Origin: an uncultured Bacteroides sp.
GTDB lineage: Bacteria; Bacteroidota; Bacteroidia; Bacteroidales; Bacteroidaceae
Length of the DNA stretch: 34,071 bases
Reading direction: 5' to 3'
NCBI GenBank assembly: GCA_949296855.1
Contig: CASFRN010000172.1
Coordinates: forward strand, 1-34,071
Below, piece by piece: positions 15,028 through 24,081 of this stretch. A program made the translations under genes and the position numbers. Within the stretch, counting starts at the first letter, position 1; every line of letters starts with the position of its first letter. The notes beneath the pieces were generated by a model. The model saw only the letters and a program-made list of their open reading frames with translations, did no database searches and was not told the DNA's origin.

Positions 15028-17874
15028 TCAGAATGTCACTTTCACACCCAGATTATAGAATCGTGTCTGCGGTGCGCTTCCCACATTCATTTCCATGTGT
15101 TCGCGTTCTTTCGAGATAGTCAGCAAGTTTGAACCGCTGATATATGCCGAAAAGCCTTTTACAAACGTGTTCTGCAAGAAACGTTTCGGAAGGTCATAAG
15201 TAATCTGTATCTTAGCCAAGTCGAAACGGTTGGCTTTATACATCCAGAAGTCTGATGTCTGGAAATTGTTTGCACCAGTTTCAGTAGTCAAACGCGGATA
15301 GGTAGCAGTAGCGGCAGTTTCCGGAGTCCAGCGGTCACGTACTACAGCCGAATACTTGCCGTCGCCATATACCCAATAGTAAGAACTGTTCTTCACGCCG
15401 TATGAGCCTATGCCAGCGGTTCCCAAAGCAAAGAAAGTAAAGTCTTTCCATTTGGCAGTCAAGTTCAAACCGAAAGTGAAAGGCGAACCATACCAACCAC
15501 CTTTACCTAAGTACACTTGGTCGTTGCTGTTAATAACGCCGTCACCGTTCTGGTCTTTGTATTTGATATCGCCCGGACGTACGGTGCCTCCAAATTGTTG
15601 TTCTGGAGAGTTTTCGATTTCTTCTTCACTTTGGAAGAATCCCAAACTTTCCAAGCCCCATATACCATCCAACGGCTTTCCTTCACGGTTCTGGTAATCC
15701 CACTCGTTCACTTCGCTGCGTTTGGTAGCTTTAGTGTCGTAGTAAGTTCCAGCTACGCCTAACGAGAAGTCCACTTCGCCGATTCGTTTATTGAAGTTCA
15801 CGGCAAAATCGAAACCGATGCGGCGGTTGTTATCATTATTAATATAAGGTATAATAGAAGCTTCCGGATAGTAAGTGAAGAAGTAATTCGGGAAATTTAC
15901 TTCCGGTCTTACCACATATCCTTCCATGGAATTGATGAAGAACGAAGCGTCCGCTGTAATCATCTTGTTCCACAACGAGGTATGTACATTAGCAGAAATT
16001 TCTTTCCGTTTTATAAAAGTCAGGTCTTCGTTGGCACCTCTGACAGACATTGTATATTTCTCCAAACTACCGTCGTACCAGCTCCAACCGTAATCTTGTT
16101 GCCAAACCGCTTCGTACATATAGAAATCTGTTAAGTCGATGTCTTCGTTCAGGATGCTTCCGGATACGCTGACTGTCAAATCGTCCACTACATCCGAATC
16201 AGCCAAGAATGATTCGTTACTTAACTTCCATCCCAATGTCAGTGACGGCGAGAAAGCATTGCGGTGTCCCGGAGCTAATTTGGCTGAATGTATCAATGCA
16301 CCGCCAAAATCCATGTAATATTTCTGCTTGTAGTTATATCCTACCTGCAAAGCCAAATTCGCATTGCAGACACGGTGATATTGTGCAGAAAGCGTCTGCT
16401 GATATCCCGAAGCAATCAACATCGCAGATACATTATGGTCATTAGCAAACGTGTTCTTGTAATCGAACCAGCCCGAGAAAGCAATAGTCCGGTTATCCGT
16501 ACTTCCGCTGATGTTTTGTACACCCGACTTTTCGTCAGTACCTTCTTGTGTCAGTCCGACAATTATGTCTTTGCCATCCGCATTCGACCATACAGGTGTA
16601 TAGATAGCATACGAGTTGTTAAATGATGTGTTATAGGAAGTTGCATAATCCACCGCAAACAACGCATGGAATGAAAGCCCCTTCAATACCTTACTCAAAT
16701 CCATATTCACACCCGTATCAAATTGGAACTGACGGCTGGTGTACTTGTTGCGTCCGGCAGCGTAATAATCGGCAAAAATATTGGTTGGGTCAATCTGAGT
16801 TCCTGCCAAGAAATATTTGCCGTCAATAATGTTACCAGAAGCGTTTATCAAGTCCCAAGCTGCCGTTGCGTTCGGGTCAATATAACTCAGCGGAATTAAA
16901 GGCGCAGCAAATTCCGGTCGGTTCGGACGGAAAGTTGAGGCTGCCGACCAATAATCTCCGATAGCACTTTTCGAATCGGAGAACGTAGCGTTGGCATTGA
17001 TGTAAGCGTCAATGAAGTCATTGATGTTCACATCTACGTTACCACGGATGTTCAAGCGGCTGAGACTGTTGTTTTCTGCTTCGCCGAACTTGAAAAAATC
17101 ACCTTGACGGTAATAACCGATATTACTATAAAAACGTGCTCTTTTATTTCCTCCCGAAATCTCAGCCGTTACGTCTGAACGGTTATATGCTTTCTTAATG
17201 TAATCAGACGAATAGAAATTCATATTCGGATAACGGTAAGGATTTTCTCCAGACGCATGATTATAGATATCCGTTTCGCTATACAGTGGGGAAAGTCCAT
17301 CGTTCACACGCGCTTCGTTATACAAGGTCATATATTCTGCCGAACCTAAGTATTCGGGAAAACTCTTTGCTACATTAAATCCTGTATTAGCACGTACCTC
17401 CACTTTTAGTTTTTCTTCTTTACCGCGCTTGGTGGTAATCAATATAGCACCTTTCGCTGCCCGGCTTCCATACAATACGACCGCTTGCGCACTCTTTAAA
17501 AATGTAATCTGCGAGATTTCCGTCGGCAATACGTTGTTGGCATCACGAGGTACACCATCTACCAATACCAAATAGCCGGCATTGTCACCATCCATCCCCC
17601 ATAAGGAGTTACCGTTCCAACCGCCAACGTAGCCTTGCATATTGTCTAAACTATACGTATTATAGTTCTTTTCTGTCAACTTTTCCATGTCGACAACAGA
17701 AACGCCTCCCAGCAATTCACTCTGTGCTACCTTACGGTAAGCGATCTGCACTAACGGATCTTGTCCGTTATTCAATGAATCGGATTCATTCACTGCAACA
17801 TCCTGTGCGTTTACGCATAAAGGCGAAGCTGCAAACATGGCGCATAGAATGAGTTTCGTTTGTATATATTTCAT
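15028..17874 (-). CDS. SusC-like TonB-dependent transporter without N-terminal extension (second pair)
   Basis: 948 residues. Signal peptide 1-23 (LCVNA), then a short linker and directly the plug domain (about 50-155: LLGGVSVVDMEKL, LVLVDGVPRD, QAVVLYGSRAAKGAILITTKRG) and a 22-strand barrel ending FYNLGVKVTF. The carboxypeptidase-regulatory-like domain, which most SusC proteins carry before the TonB box and which the other SusC in this locus has, is missing. The TonB contact is probably VQIAYRKV at about residue 42. It imports oligosaccharides across the outer membrane, driven by TonB. In the order of the core xylan system it corresponds to xusC. Confidence 0.92.
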   Translation of the reverse strand: MKYIQTKLILCAMFAASPLCVNAQDVAVNESDSLNNGQDPLVQIAYRKVAQSELLGGVSVVDMEKLTEKNYNTYSLDNMQGYVGGWNGNSLWGMDGDNAGYLVLVDGVPRDANNVLPTEISQITFLKSAQAVVLYGSRAAKGAILITTKRGKEEKLKVEVRANTGFNVAKSFPEYLGSAEYMTLYNEARVNDGLSPLYSETDIYNHASGENPYRYPNMNFYSSDYIKKAYNRSDVTAEISGGNKRARFYSNIGYYRQGDFFKFGEAENNSLSRLNIRGNVDVNINDFIDAYINANATFSDSKSAIGDYWSAASTFRPNRPEFAAPLIPLSYIDPNATAAWDLINASGNIIDGKYFLAGTQIDPTNIFADYYAAGRNKYTSRQFQFDTGVNMDLSKVLKGLSFHALFAVDYATSYNTSFNNSYAIYTPVWSNADGKDIIVGLTQEGTDEKSGVQNISGSTDNRTIAFSGWFDYKNTFANDHNVSAMLIASGYQQTLSAQYHRVCNANLALQVGYNYKQKYYMDFGGALIHSAKLAPGHRNAFSPSLTLGWKLSNESFLADSDVVDDLTVSVSGSILNEDIDLTDFYMYEAVWQQDYGWSWYDGSLEKYTMSVRGANEDLTFIKRKEISANVHTSLWNKMITADASFFINSMEGYVVRPEVNFPNYFFTYYPEASIIPYINNDNNRRIGFDFAVNFNKRIGEVDFSLGVAGTYYDTKATKRSEVNEWDYQNREGKPLDGIWGLESLGFFQSEEEIENSPEQQFGGTVRPGDIKYKDQNGDGVINSNDQVYLGKGGWYGSPFTFGLNLTAKWKDFTFFALGTAGIGSYGVKNSSYYWVYGDGKYSAVVRDRWTPETAATATYPRLTTETGANNFQTSDFWMYKANRFDLAKIQITYDLPKRFLQNTFVKGFSAYISGSNLLTISKEREHMEMNVGSAPQTRFYNLGVKVTF

Positions 17875-17907
17875 TGTTTCTGTCTTTAGTGTTAAACATT
17901 CGTTATA

Positions 17908-19854
17908 TTACCAACCCGGATTTTGTCCGAAATCAACATAAAGATATGTTTCATCATCGGGCAACGGGAACCAATAATGTTTGGTACCGAACACACGGGT
18001 TAAAATCACTTCCTCCCGCCAGTTGGCAACTTCCGCATCTCTCGGATCGTTCTCTTTGAACCATTCGTCACTTTCTACCCGAGTAAATTCTTGAGAAGTC
18101 TTTACCGTATAAGGATATTCTGTCAACAATAACCAACGTTGCAAATCGTTGAAACGGAACCCTTCGAACGAAAGTTCTACAGCGCGTTCACGACGAATTT
18201 CATCTAGGAGTTTTTCTCTGCTAGCTACGTAAGCAGCTCCTACATGTCCGGCACCACAACGGTCACGGATTGTGTTGATTGCATCTTCTGCTGTCTTAGA
18301 GAAATTAGATGCTTTGCCTGTAGCTCCATTTATTGCTGCACACGCTTCCGCATACATCAAGTAAATATCTGCCAAACGCATATAAGGCATATAGCAATGG
18401 TAAGCACCACCCCAAGCATAGTCCTGGTCATACTCGTTACAAGTATGGGGAACTATCTTTTGGATGAAATACCCCGTACGGCTTGCATTGGAAACAGAAC
18501 GCATCACACCGCCTGTATAAAGGCTACAATAACGCAAATATTCCTGATCGGCAGGCATCGTTGAATTGACATACTTGAACCCGTCAAATACAATATCGTG
18601 ATAGAAACGAGGGTCACGGTCTTTGAACGGATGAGTCGGGTCAAATCCGGATTCCGGATCATCCAATGGAAGTCCATTAGCCATACCATACATATTTACC
18701 ATATTGGCAGTCGGCTGATGAATGATGTTGTCGTGAGAAACCAAATTACCTACTTTAGGGCCAAATGTTTTCGACATATTCCAGTTACTACCATTTCCAT
18801 CGCTGGAAAGGCCACGGAAAATTGCCTCTACCGAGCCAGGCATCAACCAATTCTGACGTGTGGTATAGAAAATGTCCGAATAACAAGATGAAGCATTCGA
18901 AGCACGTGTATGATTATAAATATCACTATAGTTGAATTCAGCCAAAGCATATTGAGTCTGGCCGCTTTCTACCAATGACAACAATTCGCCGAAAGCTTCT
19001 GCTGCCTTCCGGCAATATTCCTCATCGTAATTATAGGTCTGTGTACCACCTATCTGTGCGCTGTTTTTCATTAACGGGCTGCCTGCCCATAGATAGTTCT
19101 TTCCCAAATAGCCCAATGCCATAATCTTATTGATACGCAATTGGTTCTTACCTTGTGTCTGCTTTCCGACTGTAGTATCATCCCAATCAATAGGCAACAG
19201 GTCGGCTGCCCGACGGAAGTCTTCGGCTGCCTTATCGGCACATTCCTGATAACTTAAACGCGGCAATGTCATGTCTTCCGGATTGGAAGAGTCCAATACA
19301 CGGTCGATATACGGCAGTCCTCCCCAATATTGCATTAATTCAAAATGCCACCATGCCCGGAAGAAATACAATTGTCCTGCAATCAAATTGCGCTCCTCTT
19401 CAGTAGCTGCTGTCATTTTGTCCAAATTAGCAAGTCCTATGTTCGCCTTACGAATGCAATACCATGAATGCGGCCATAGCGAGTGGTTGAACTTGTCTGT
19501 AGAAGTCGGATTACTGGAACTTCTATATAACCAGCATTGATCGTTCGTTTGCCATGCACGGAAATTCCCCAAGTCTATCTGATGTGTCATGTGGGCATCA
19601 CCTTCGGTATTGAATATCTCATCATCTCCCCAATTCCAAGAAGTACAATAATTACATCTTTCCTTATCGGGAATGCAGTTATAGATTTCTTCAATAAAAC
19701 CTTGGAAATTCATAAAATCCTTGAACGCTTCTTCGCTGGATACGGTAGAATCCGGTTCCTTATCCAAGTAATCTTGACAAGAAGTCAGATTGACCGTTCC
19801 CAATAAAAAGAATGTACTGATAAACAGCCACGTTCTATATATTTTCTTTTCCAT
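17908..19854 (-). CDS. SusD/RagB outer-membrane glycan-binding lipoprotein (first pair)
   Basis: 648 residues; signal peptide to Cys26 (NLTSC). A SusD-type lid lipoprotein: the N-terminal domain with QDYLDKEPDSTVSSEEAF and helices around GQLYFFRAWWHFELMQYWGGLP (about 160-180), and the C-terminal RagB/SusD domain with IRDRCGAG and IRRERAVELSFEGFRFNDLQRW. It is larger than classical SusD (about 550) and corresponds to xusB in position. It starts 9 bases after the first susC stop, so translation may be coupled. Confidence 0.92.
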   Translation of the reverse strand: MEKKIYRTWLFISTFFLLGTVNLTSCQDYLDKEPDSTVSSEEAFKDFMNFQGFIEEIYNCIPDKERCNYCTSWNWGDDEIFNTEGDAHMTHQIDLGNFRAWQTNDQCWLYRSSSNPTSTDKFNHSLWPHSWYCIRKANIGLANLDKMTAATEEERNLIAGQLYFFRAWWHFELMQYWGGLPYIDRVLDSSNPEDMTLPRLSYQECADKAAEDFRRAADLLPIDWDDTTVGKQTQGKNQLRINKIMALGYLGKNYLWAGSPLMKNSAQIGGTQTYNYDEEYCRKAAEAFGELLSLVESGQTQYALAEFNYSDIYNHTRASNASSCYSDIFYTTRQNWLMPGSVEAIFRGLSSDGNGSNWNMSKTFGPKVGNLVSHDNIIHQPTANMVNMYGMANGLPLDDPESGFDPTHPFKDRDPRFYHDIVFDGFKYVNSTMPADQEYLRYCSLYTGGVMRSVSNASRTGYFIQKIVPHTCNEYDQDYAWGGAYHCYMPYMRLADIYLMYAEACAAINGATGKASNFSKTAEDAINTIRDRCGAGHVGAAYVASREKLLDEIRRERAVELSFEGFRFNDLQRWLLLTEYPYTVKTSQEFTRVESDEWFKENDPRDAEVANWREEVILTRVFGTKHYWFPLPDDETYLYVDFGQNPGW

Positions 19855-19863
19855 ATATCGCTT

Positions 19864-22800
19864 TTATAATGTAAACTTAATACCTAAATTATAACGTCTC
19901 ACTGTAGGATATGCACCTAAGTAACCTGCACCGGACAAATTTGCTTCACGGTCGTCCGGCATACGGGTCCAAAGCCACAAGTTGTTTCCGTTCAGATAAA
20001 TCTTCAGATTGCGGATACCTAATTTGTGAATCCAACCACCATTAAATGTATAAGCAATCTCCGCATTTTTCAAACGAATATAAGAACCGTCATACAAGAA
20101 CTGGGTTCCATACGTATAATTGTTTGTTGAAGATGCGAACCTTGGAATAATGACTTCAGGATTAGCCTCATCTTTCGACCACCACGTTCCCGTATCGTAA
20201 ACAGTATTCAGTTTGCTGCCAAAACTGGTAAGCCCTACGTCACGGGTTACATTAGTTACTCCATAGAATTGTACAAATGCGCTGAAACCTTTCCATTCAA
20301 ACCCAATCGTTGCATTGTAAGTGTTTTGTGGCGTACTTGAATAGCCATAAGGTGCAGAGTCTTTGTTGTCTATAATACCGTCACCGTTAAAGTCAACAAT
20401 GTAATAGTCACCTACCAAACGCTGCGAGTCATTGGTGTCGTGCGCAGGACTACCGTATAATTGGTCTAAGTTTTGAATGAAACCATTATCAATATAAGAG
20501 GTGTATTGACCAATAGCATAACCTGCCTCTTTCTGATAACTCGGACGCAACGGCTGATCGTCTTTTTCAAGCACTTTGTTTTCTGCATGAGTCATGTTGA
20601 AATTACCCCACAAGCGCATTTGGTTCGGGAATACTTTATTGAGGCGTAATTCCAATTCATATCCTCTTGTTTTTACCCGACCAATATTAGCAGTAGGAGG
20701 TGTACCGCCAAAAAATGCAGGAACCGAACGATCACCACCTGTTACCAAAATGTCAGTACGTTCATCACGGAACACTTCTACCGTACCGGCAAGCAAACCG
20801 TTCAAAAACGAGTAGTCAACACCGAAGTTGAACTTCTTTACGGTTTCCCATTTTACGTCCGGATTGCCAATGGCTGACTCGCGGAACCATGTGTACACAC
20901 TGGTGCCCTGATTCAAATCCATGTAAGCATTGCCACCGTATGCCCATTGATTCATATACAACCAACGGTTAGCTGAATTGAAACGATCACCGAATACGTT
21001 ATCATCACCAATTTCACCATAAGAAGCACGCACCTTCAGCATATCCAGCCATTTCTTAGAGAAGTTCATGAACTTTTCTTCCGAAATCATCCATCCGATC
21101 GCCCCTGAATTAAAATAAGCGAAACGGTTTTCATCGCTAAACTTATCCGAACCGTTGTAAGCACCATTGTATTCAATGAAATACTTATTGGCATAATTAT
21201 AAGTAGCACGGAATGCCCAGTCTTCACGATAGATAGGCATTACACTACCTCTCGCTTCTTCTTGGCGGCTGAATACTCCCATGGCTGTCACATCATGCTT
21301 GCCAAACGTACGTGCCCAATTTAACTGGACTTGATAATACAAATTACGTACTGTCTCACTATCGCTCACTGCACCATCCGCAGTAGACCATTTTACGCCT
21401 TGCATCCAATCAAATTTATTGTTCGCGTCATACGTATTCTTATAAGATACTTCACCTGTATCCGGATTAATCCATTTATATTGGGCATCGTTATTTAAGT
21501 CATTGATACCACGTGAAGTTTCAACAAACACGTTATCCCACGAAATCAAAGCTCTTGCAGATAATCCTTTGGTAATAAAGCTCAAATCTTGTTCTAACGT
21601 AAAGTCGGTATTGATACGGGTCGTAGTGCTTTCGTTTGTACCACCCAACGAAAGATTAGCTGCTGAGTTGGTTACATTAGAGATATTCGGATAATATCCC
21701 CAGCTTCCGTCTGAATAAACGGGCAAGAACACGTCAGGCGCGATGTTGTAAGCACCTGCCCATTGCTGGCCAATAGACCATTCAGAAGCTCCGGTATTGT
21801 TCCACGGAGATTTACGTATACCGGTTGAACCTGCTAAATTAACCTTAAATACGGTAGTCTTTGTAATGTTGAAGTCAAGGTTACTACGTACGTTGATGCG
21901 GTCATAACCATAACCGGAATCATATCCACGGCCATTATCGTATACACGGAAAAGGTCACCTTCGTGTACATAGTCAGCAGAAGCAAAGTATTTTACGAAT
22001 TCCGAACCACCGCTGATATTCAAATTTGCATTGTAAGAAATAGCCGAATCTTTAAACAACGCCTTCTGCCAGTCTACGTTCGGATAACGCTCGCGTTGTT
22101 CAACTGTGGTTTGATTGCGGTAGTTCTCGATAAATGCCTGCGGACGGATGTATGCCCACGATTCATCTGGAGTCAAAACCAATTCATGTTCCAATGCAAC
22201 GTTACGTGCCATCAATGCATCATACGAATCTAGCTTATTCGGTAATTTTGACGGAGCTTTCAATGTTGTGTTAAAACCGACATCAATCTTAGCACCACCT
22301 TCTTGACCTCGTTTGGTCGTGATTAAGATAACGCCATTCGCACCTTTCACACCGTAGACAGCTGTTGCAGAAGCATCCTTTAATACAGAAATTGATTCAA
22401 CCGAACTGATATCAACCGAACTCATCGGACGTTCAATACCGTCGACCAATACCAACGGGTCACTATTGTTCCAAGAACTTGCACCACGAATTGTAATTTG
22501 AGGTTCTTCTTCACCGGGCATACCGGAACCTTGTACAGTAATCACACCTGGCAAATTACCTGTCAATGCCGCACCGATATCACTAATACCTGCTGCACGT
22601 TCCAATACCTTTCCCGTTGTCTGCGTGATAGCTCCTACCACACTTGCCTTTTTCTGCTGGCCATAACCTACTACGACCACCTCATCCAACATTTCCGTAT
22701 CGTCTTCCAGCGTAACTCGCAAGAAACCGCCTTTAGGTACGCGCTGCTCTTGCGTGGTCATACCGATAAATGAAAAGACAAGAGTAGATTTTTCATCAGG

Positions 22801-23016
22801 AACATTCAACGTAAAGTTACCGTCCAAATCTGTAATTGTACCGACTGCGGTGCTGCCCTTAACTACGACAGAGGCTCCAATCACCGGATCACCATTTCCG
22901 TCCAACACGACACCCTTTACCGTTTTTCCTTGCTGCGCCCATAGCGTCAGGCTACAGAATAACATGAGCAGAAAAAGGTAAGGGAACTTTTTTAATTTAC
23001 TACTTACATTTTCCAT
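19864..23016 (-). CDS. SusC-like TonB-dependent transporter (first pair)
   Basis: 1050 residues. Signal peptide about 1-28 (LTLWAQQ), a carboxypeptidase-regulatory-like domain (about 33-110: VKGVVLDGNGDPVIGASVVVKG), TonB box DEVVVVGYG at about 111-119, plug (about 125-235: LVLVDGIERPM, VLKDASATAVYGVKGANGVI) and barrel ending VRRYNLGIKFTL. It transports xylan-derived oligosaccharides in complex with the adjacent SusD. It is the first gene of the operon and has a leader of about 300 bases. By order it corresponds to xusA. Confidence 0.94.
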   Translation of the reverse strand: MENVSSKLKKFPYLFLLMLFCSLTLWAQQGKTVKGVVLDGNGDPVIGASVVVKGSTAVGTITDLDGNFTLNVPDEKSTLVFSFIGMTTQEQRVPKGGFLRVTLEDDTEMLDEVVVVGYGQQKKASVVGAITQTTGKVLERAAGISDIGAALTGNLPGVITVQGSGMPGEEEPQITIRGASSWNNSDPLVLVDGIERPMSSVDISSVESISVLKDASATAVYGVKGANGVILITTKRGQEGGAKIDVGFNTTLKAPSKLPNKLDSYDALMARNVALEHELVLTPDESWAYIRPQAFIENYRNQTTVEQRERYPNVDWQKALFKDSAISYNANLNISGGSEFVKYFASADYVHEGDLFRVYDNGRGYDSGYGYDRINVRSNLDFNITKTTVFKVNLAGSTGIRKSPWNNTGASEWSIGQQWAGAYNIAPDVFLPVYSDGSWGYYPNISNVTNSAANLSLGGTNESTTTRINTDFTLEQDLSFITKGLSARALISWDNVFVETSRGINDLNNDAQYKWINPDTGEVSYKNTYDANNKFDWMQGVKWSTADGAVSDSETVRNLYYQVQLNWARTFGKHDVTAMGVFSRQEEARGSVMPIYREDWAFRATYNYANKYFIEYNGAYNGSDKFSDENRFAYFNSGAIGWMISEEKFMNFSKKWLDMLKVRASYGEIGDDNVFGDRFNSANRWLYMNQWAYGGNAYMDLNQGTSVYTWFRESAIGNPDVKWETVKKFNFGVDYSFLNGLLAGTVEVFRDERTDILVTGGDRSVPAFFGGTPPTANIGRVKTRGYELELRLNKVFPNQMRLWGNFNMTHAENKVLEKDDQPLRPSYQKEAGYAIGQYTSYIDNGFIQNLDQLYGSPAHDTNDSQRLVGDYYIVDFNGDGIIDNKDSAPYGYSSTPQNTYNATIGFEWKGFSAFVQFYGVTNVTRDVGLTSFGSKLNTVYDTGTWWSKDEANPEVIIPRFASSTNNYTYGTQFLYDGSYIRLKNAEIAYTFNGGWIHKLGIRNLKIYLNGNNLWLWTRMPDDREANLSGAGYLGAYPTVRRYNLGIKFTL

Positions 23017-23319
23017 TAATTATTAGTTTAAGAATTAAACCATACGTAAATCAATCTTTCGATTGGTTGCTTTCCTCTTCACCTATATATTATATATCAG
23101 GTGAAAAATTCAATCCGAACTGAAGATTAACTGTCATCACAAATTTTGAGCATAAGCATCTTACATTTAACATGGGTTAGACATAAAGTTATTTTGTATA
23201 CCTATTAAAAAAACTATTTCCACAGGTATGTAAAATCTTACTTCCGGGTGCATATTAATTACATTATCAATAAGCTTGTCTTTCCACTTTATTACAATTA
23301 TTTACATCAAACGGTAGCT

Positions 23320-23351
23320 GCAAAGTTATGTTTTTATATTAAAAAAACAAA
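23320..23351 (-). promoter_or_regulatory. Promoter of the xylan-type PUL operon
   Basis: On the minus strand TTTG (23351-23348) and TAACTTTG (23328-23321) are separated by 19 bases, an exact Bacteroidetes -33/-7 pair. Transcription should begin near 23314, giving a leader of about 297 bases before the susC ATG at 23016. Confidence 0.78.
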
Positions 23352-23379
23352 TATTATGTGTTTCAGATTCATACACCCA

Positions 23380-23407
23380 TGTAACATCAACTAGCCCGAA
23401 TGTTACA
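23380..23407. promoter_or_regulatory. Inverted repeat, candidate operator of the PUL
   Basis: TGTAACAT (23380-23387) and ATGTTACA (23400-23407) form a perfect 8-base inverted repeat with a 12-base spacer, two helical turns between centres. It lies at about -66 to -93 of the PUL promoter, where an activator such as an HTCS would bind. The cognate regulator is not in the window. Confidence 0.55.
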
Positions 23408-23480
23408 TTTTTTATCAGAAACCGTACATTTATGCTGCATAACATAAACTAACGGAAAGGGTATGGATGGATTTCCGGCA

Positions 23481-23530
23481 AAAAAAGAAAAGTTACCGGA
23501 AAGTCTGCCTGAAACTTTCCGATAACTTTC
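23481..23530 (-). terminator. Terminator of the sufE transcript
   Basis: Read on the minus strand, a stem of about 14 pairs (arms 23529-23514 and 23504-23489, core CGGAAAGT / ACTTTCCG, one G-U pair) with a 9-base loop is followed by TTTTCTTTTTTTG. It lies about 100 bases after the sufE stop and insulates the PUL promoter from upstream transcription. Confidence 0.78.
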
Positions 23531-23633
23531 AGAGGAAGTAGGGAGTCAATAATCGGTAGGGAAACAGAGGTATCCCTGTAATGTTTTTAACTTAAAACAT
23601 ACGTTTTTCTATTCACCATAGAGAGGAGGAGGG

Positions 23634-24071
23634 TCAGCCTTTTACTTCGGCTTCTTTTGCTTTAAACGCCAAAGCGTACATCCGCATTTGTTTCACCATG
23701 GCGAGCAGTCCGTTGCTTCGGGTAGGAGAAAGATGTTCTTTCAGCCCGATACGGTCGATGAAATAAAGGTCGGCATCCAGGATTTCATCGGGTGTATGCC
23801 CCGACAGCACTTTGATGAGTAAAGCGATGATGCCTTTTACGATAAGTGCATCGCTTTCTGCCTGGAAGATGATTTTCCCCTCTACCCAATCGGCCTGCAG
23901 CCATACACGGCTTTGGCATCCGTCTATCAGGTTTTGTTCAGTTTTGTATTTCTCATCGAGTGGTTCTTGCCCGTTCCCTAAATCGATGAGTAACTGGTAT
24001 TTGTCCATCCAGTCGTCGAAGTCACTGAATTCATCGATGACTTCGTCTTGCAGTTCATTGATTGTTCTCAT
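23634..24071 (-). CDS. sufE: SufE cysteine desulfuration protein
   Basis: 145 residues. A sulfur acceptor that takes persulfide sulfur from SufS and passes it to the SufBCD scaffold for Fe-S cluster assembly in the cytoplasm. The persulfide Cys52 is in LIDGCQSRVW, with the typical context FDDWMDKYQLLIDLG at the N-terminus and RSNGLLAMVKQMRMYA at the C-terminus. The start at 24071 (MRTINELQDE) fits the family. An ATG at 24092 is also possible and would overlap the upstream gene's stop by 11 bases. It is the last gene of a tight minus-strand run. sufS and sufBCD are not in the window. Confidence 0.92.
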   Translation of the reverse strand: MRTINELQDEVIDEFSDFDDWMDKYQLLIDLGNGQEPLDEKYKTEQNLIDGCQSRVWLQADWVEGKIIFQAESDALIVKGIIALLIKVLSGHTPDEILDADLYFIDRIGLKEHLSPTRSNGLLAMVKQMRMYALAFKAKEAEVKG

Positions 24072-24081
24072 ATTCCAACTT

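Larger units (their letters stand above)
23017..23633. other. 617-bp control region between the xylan locus and sufE
   Basis: No gene is seen. From right to left it holds the sufE terminator (23481-23530), an inverted repeat (23380-23407), the PUL promoter (23320-23351) and an AT-rich transcribed leader. The leader has small dyads, for example around 23209-23236 and 23076-23090. Confidence 0.6.
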
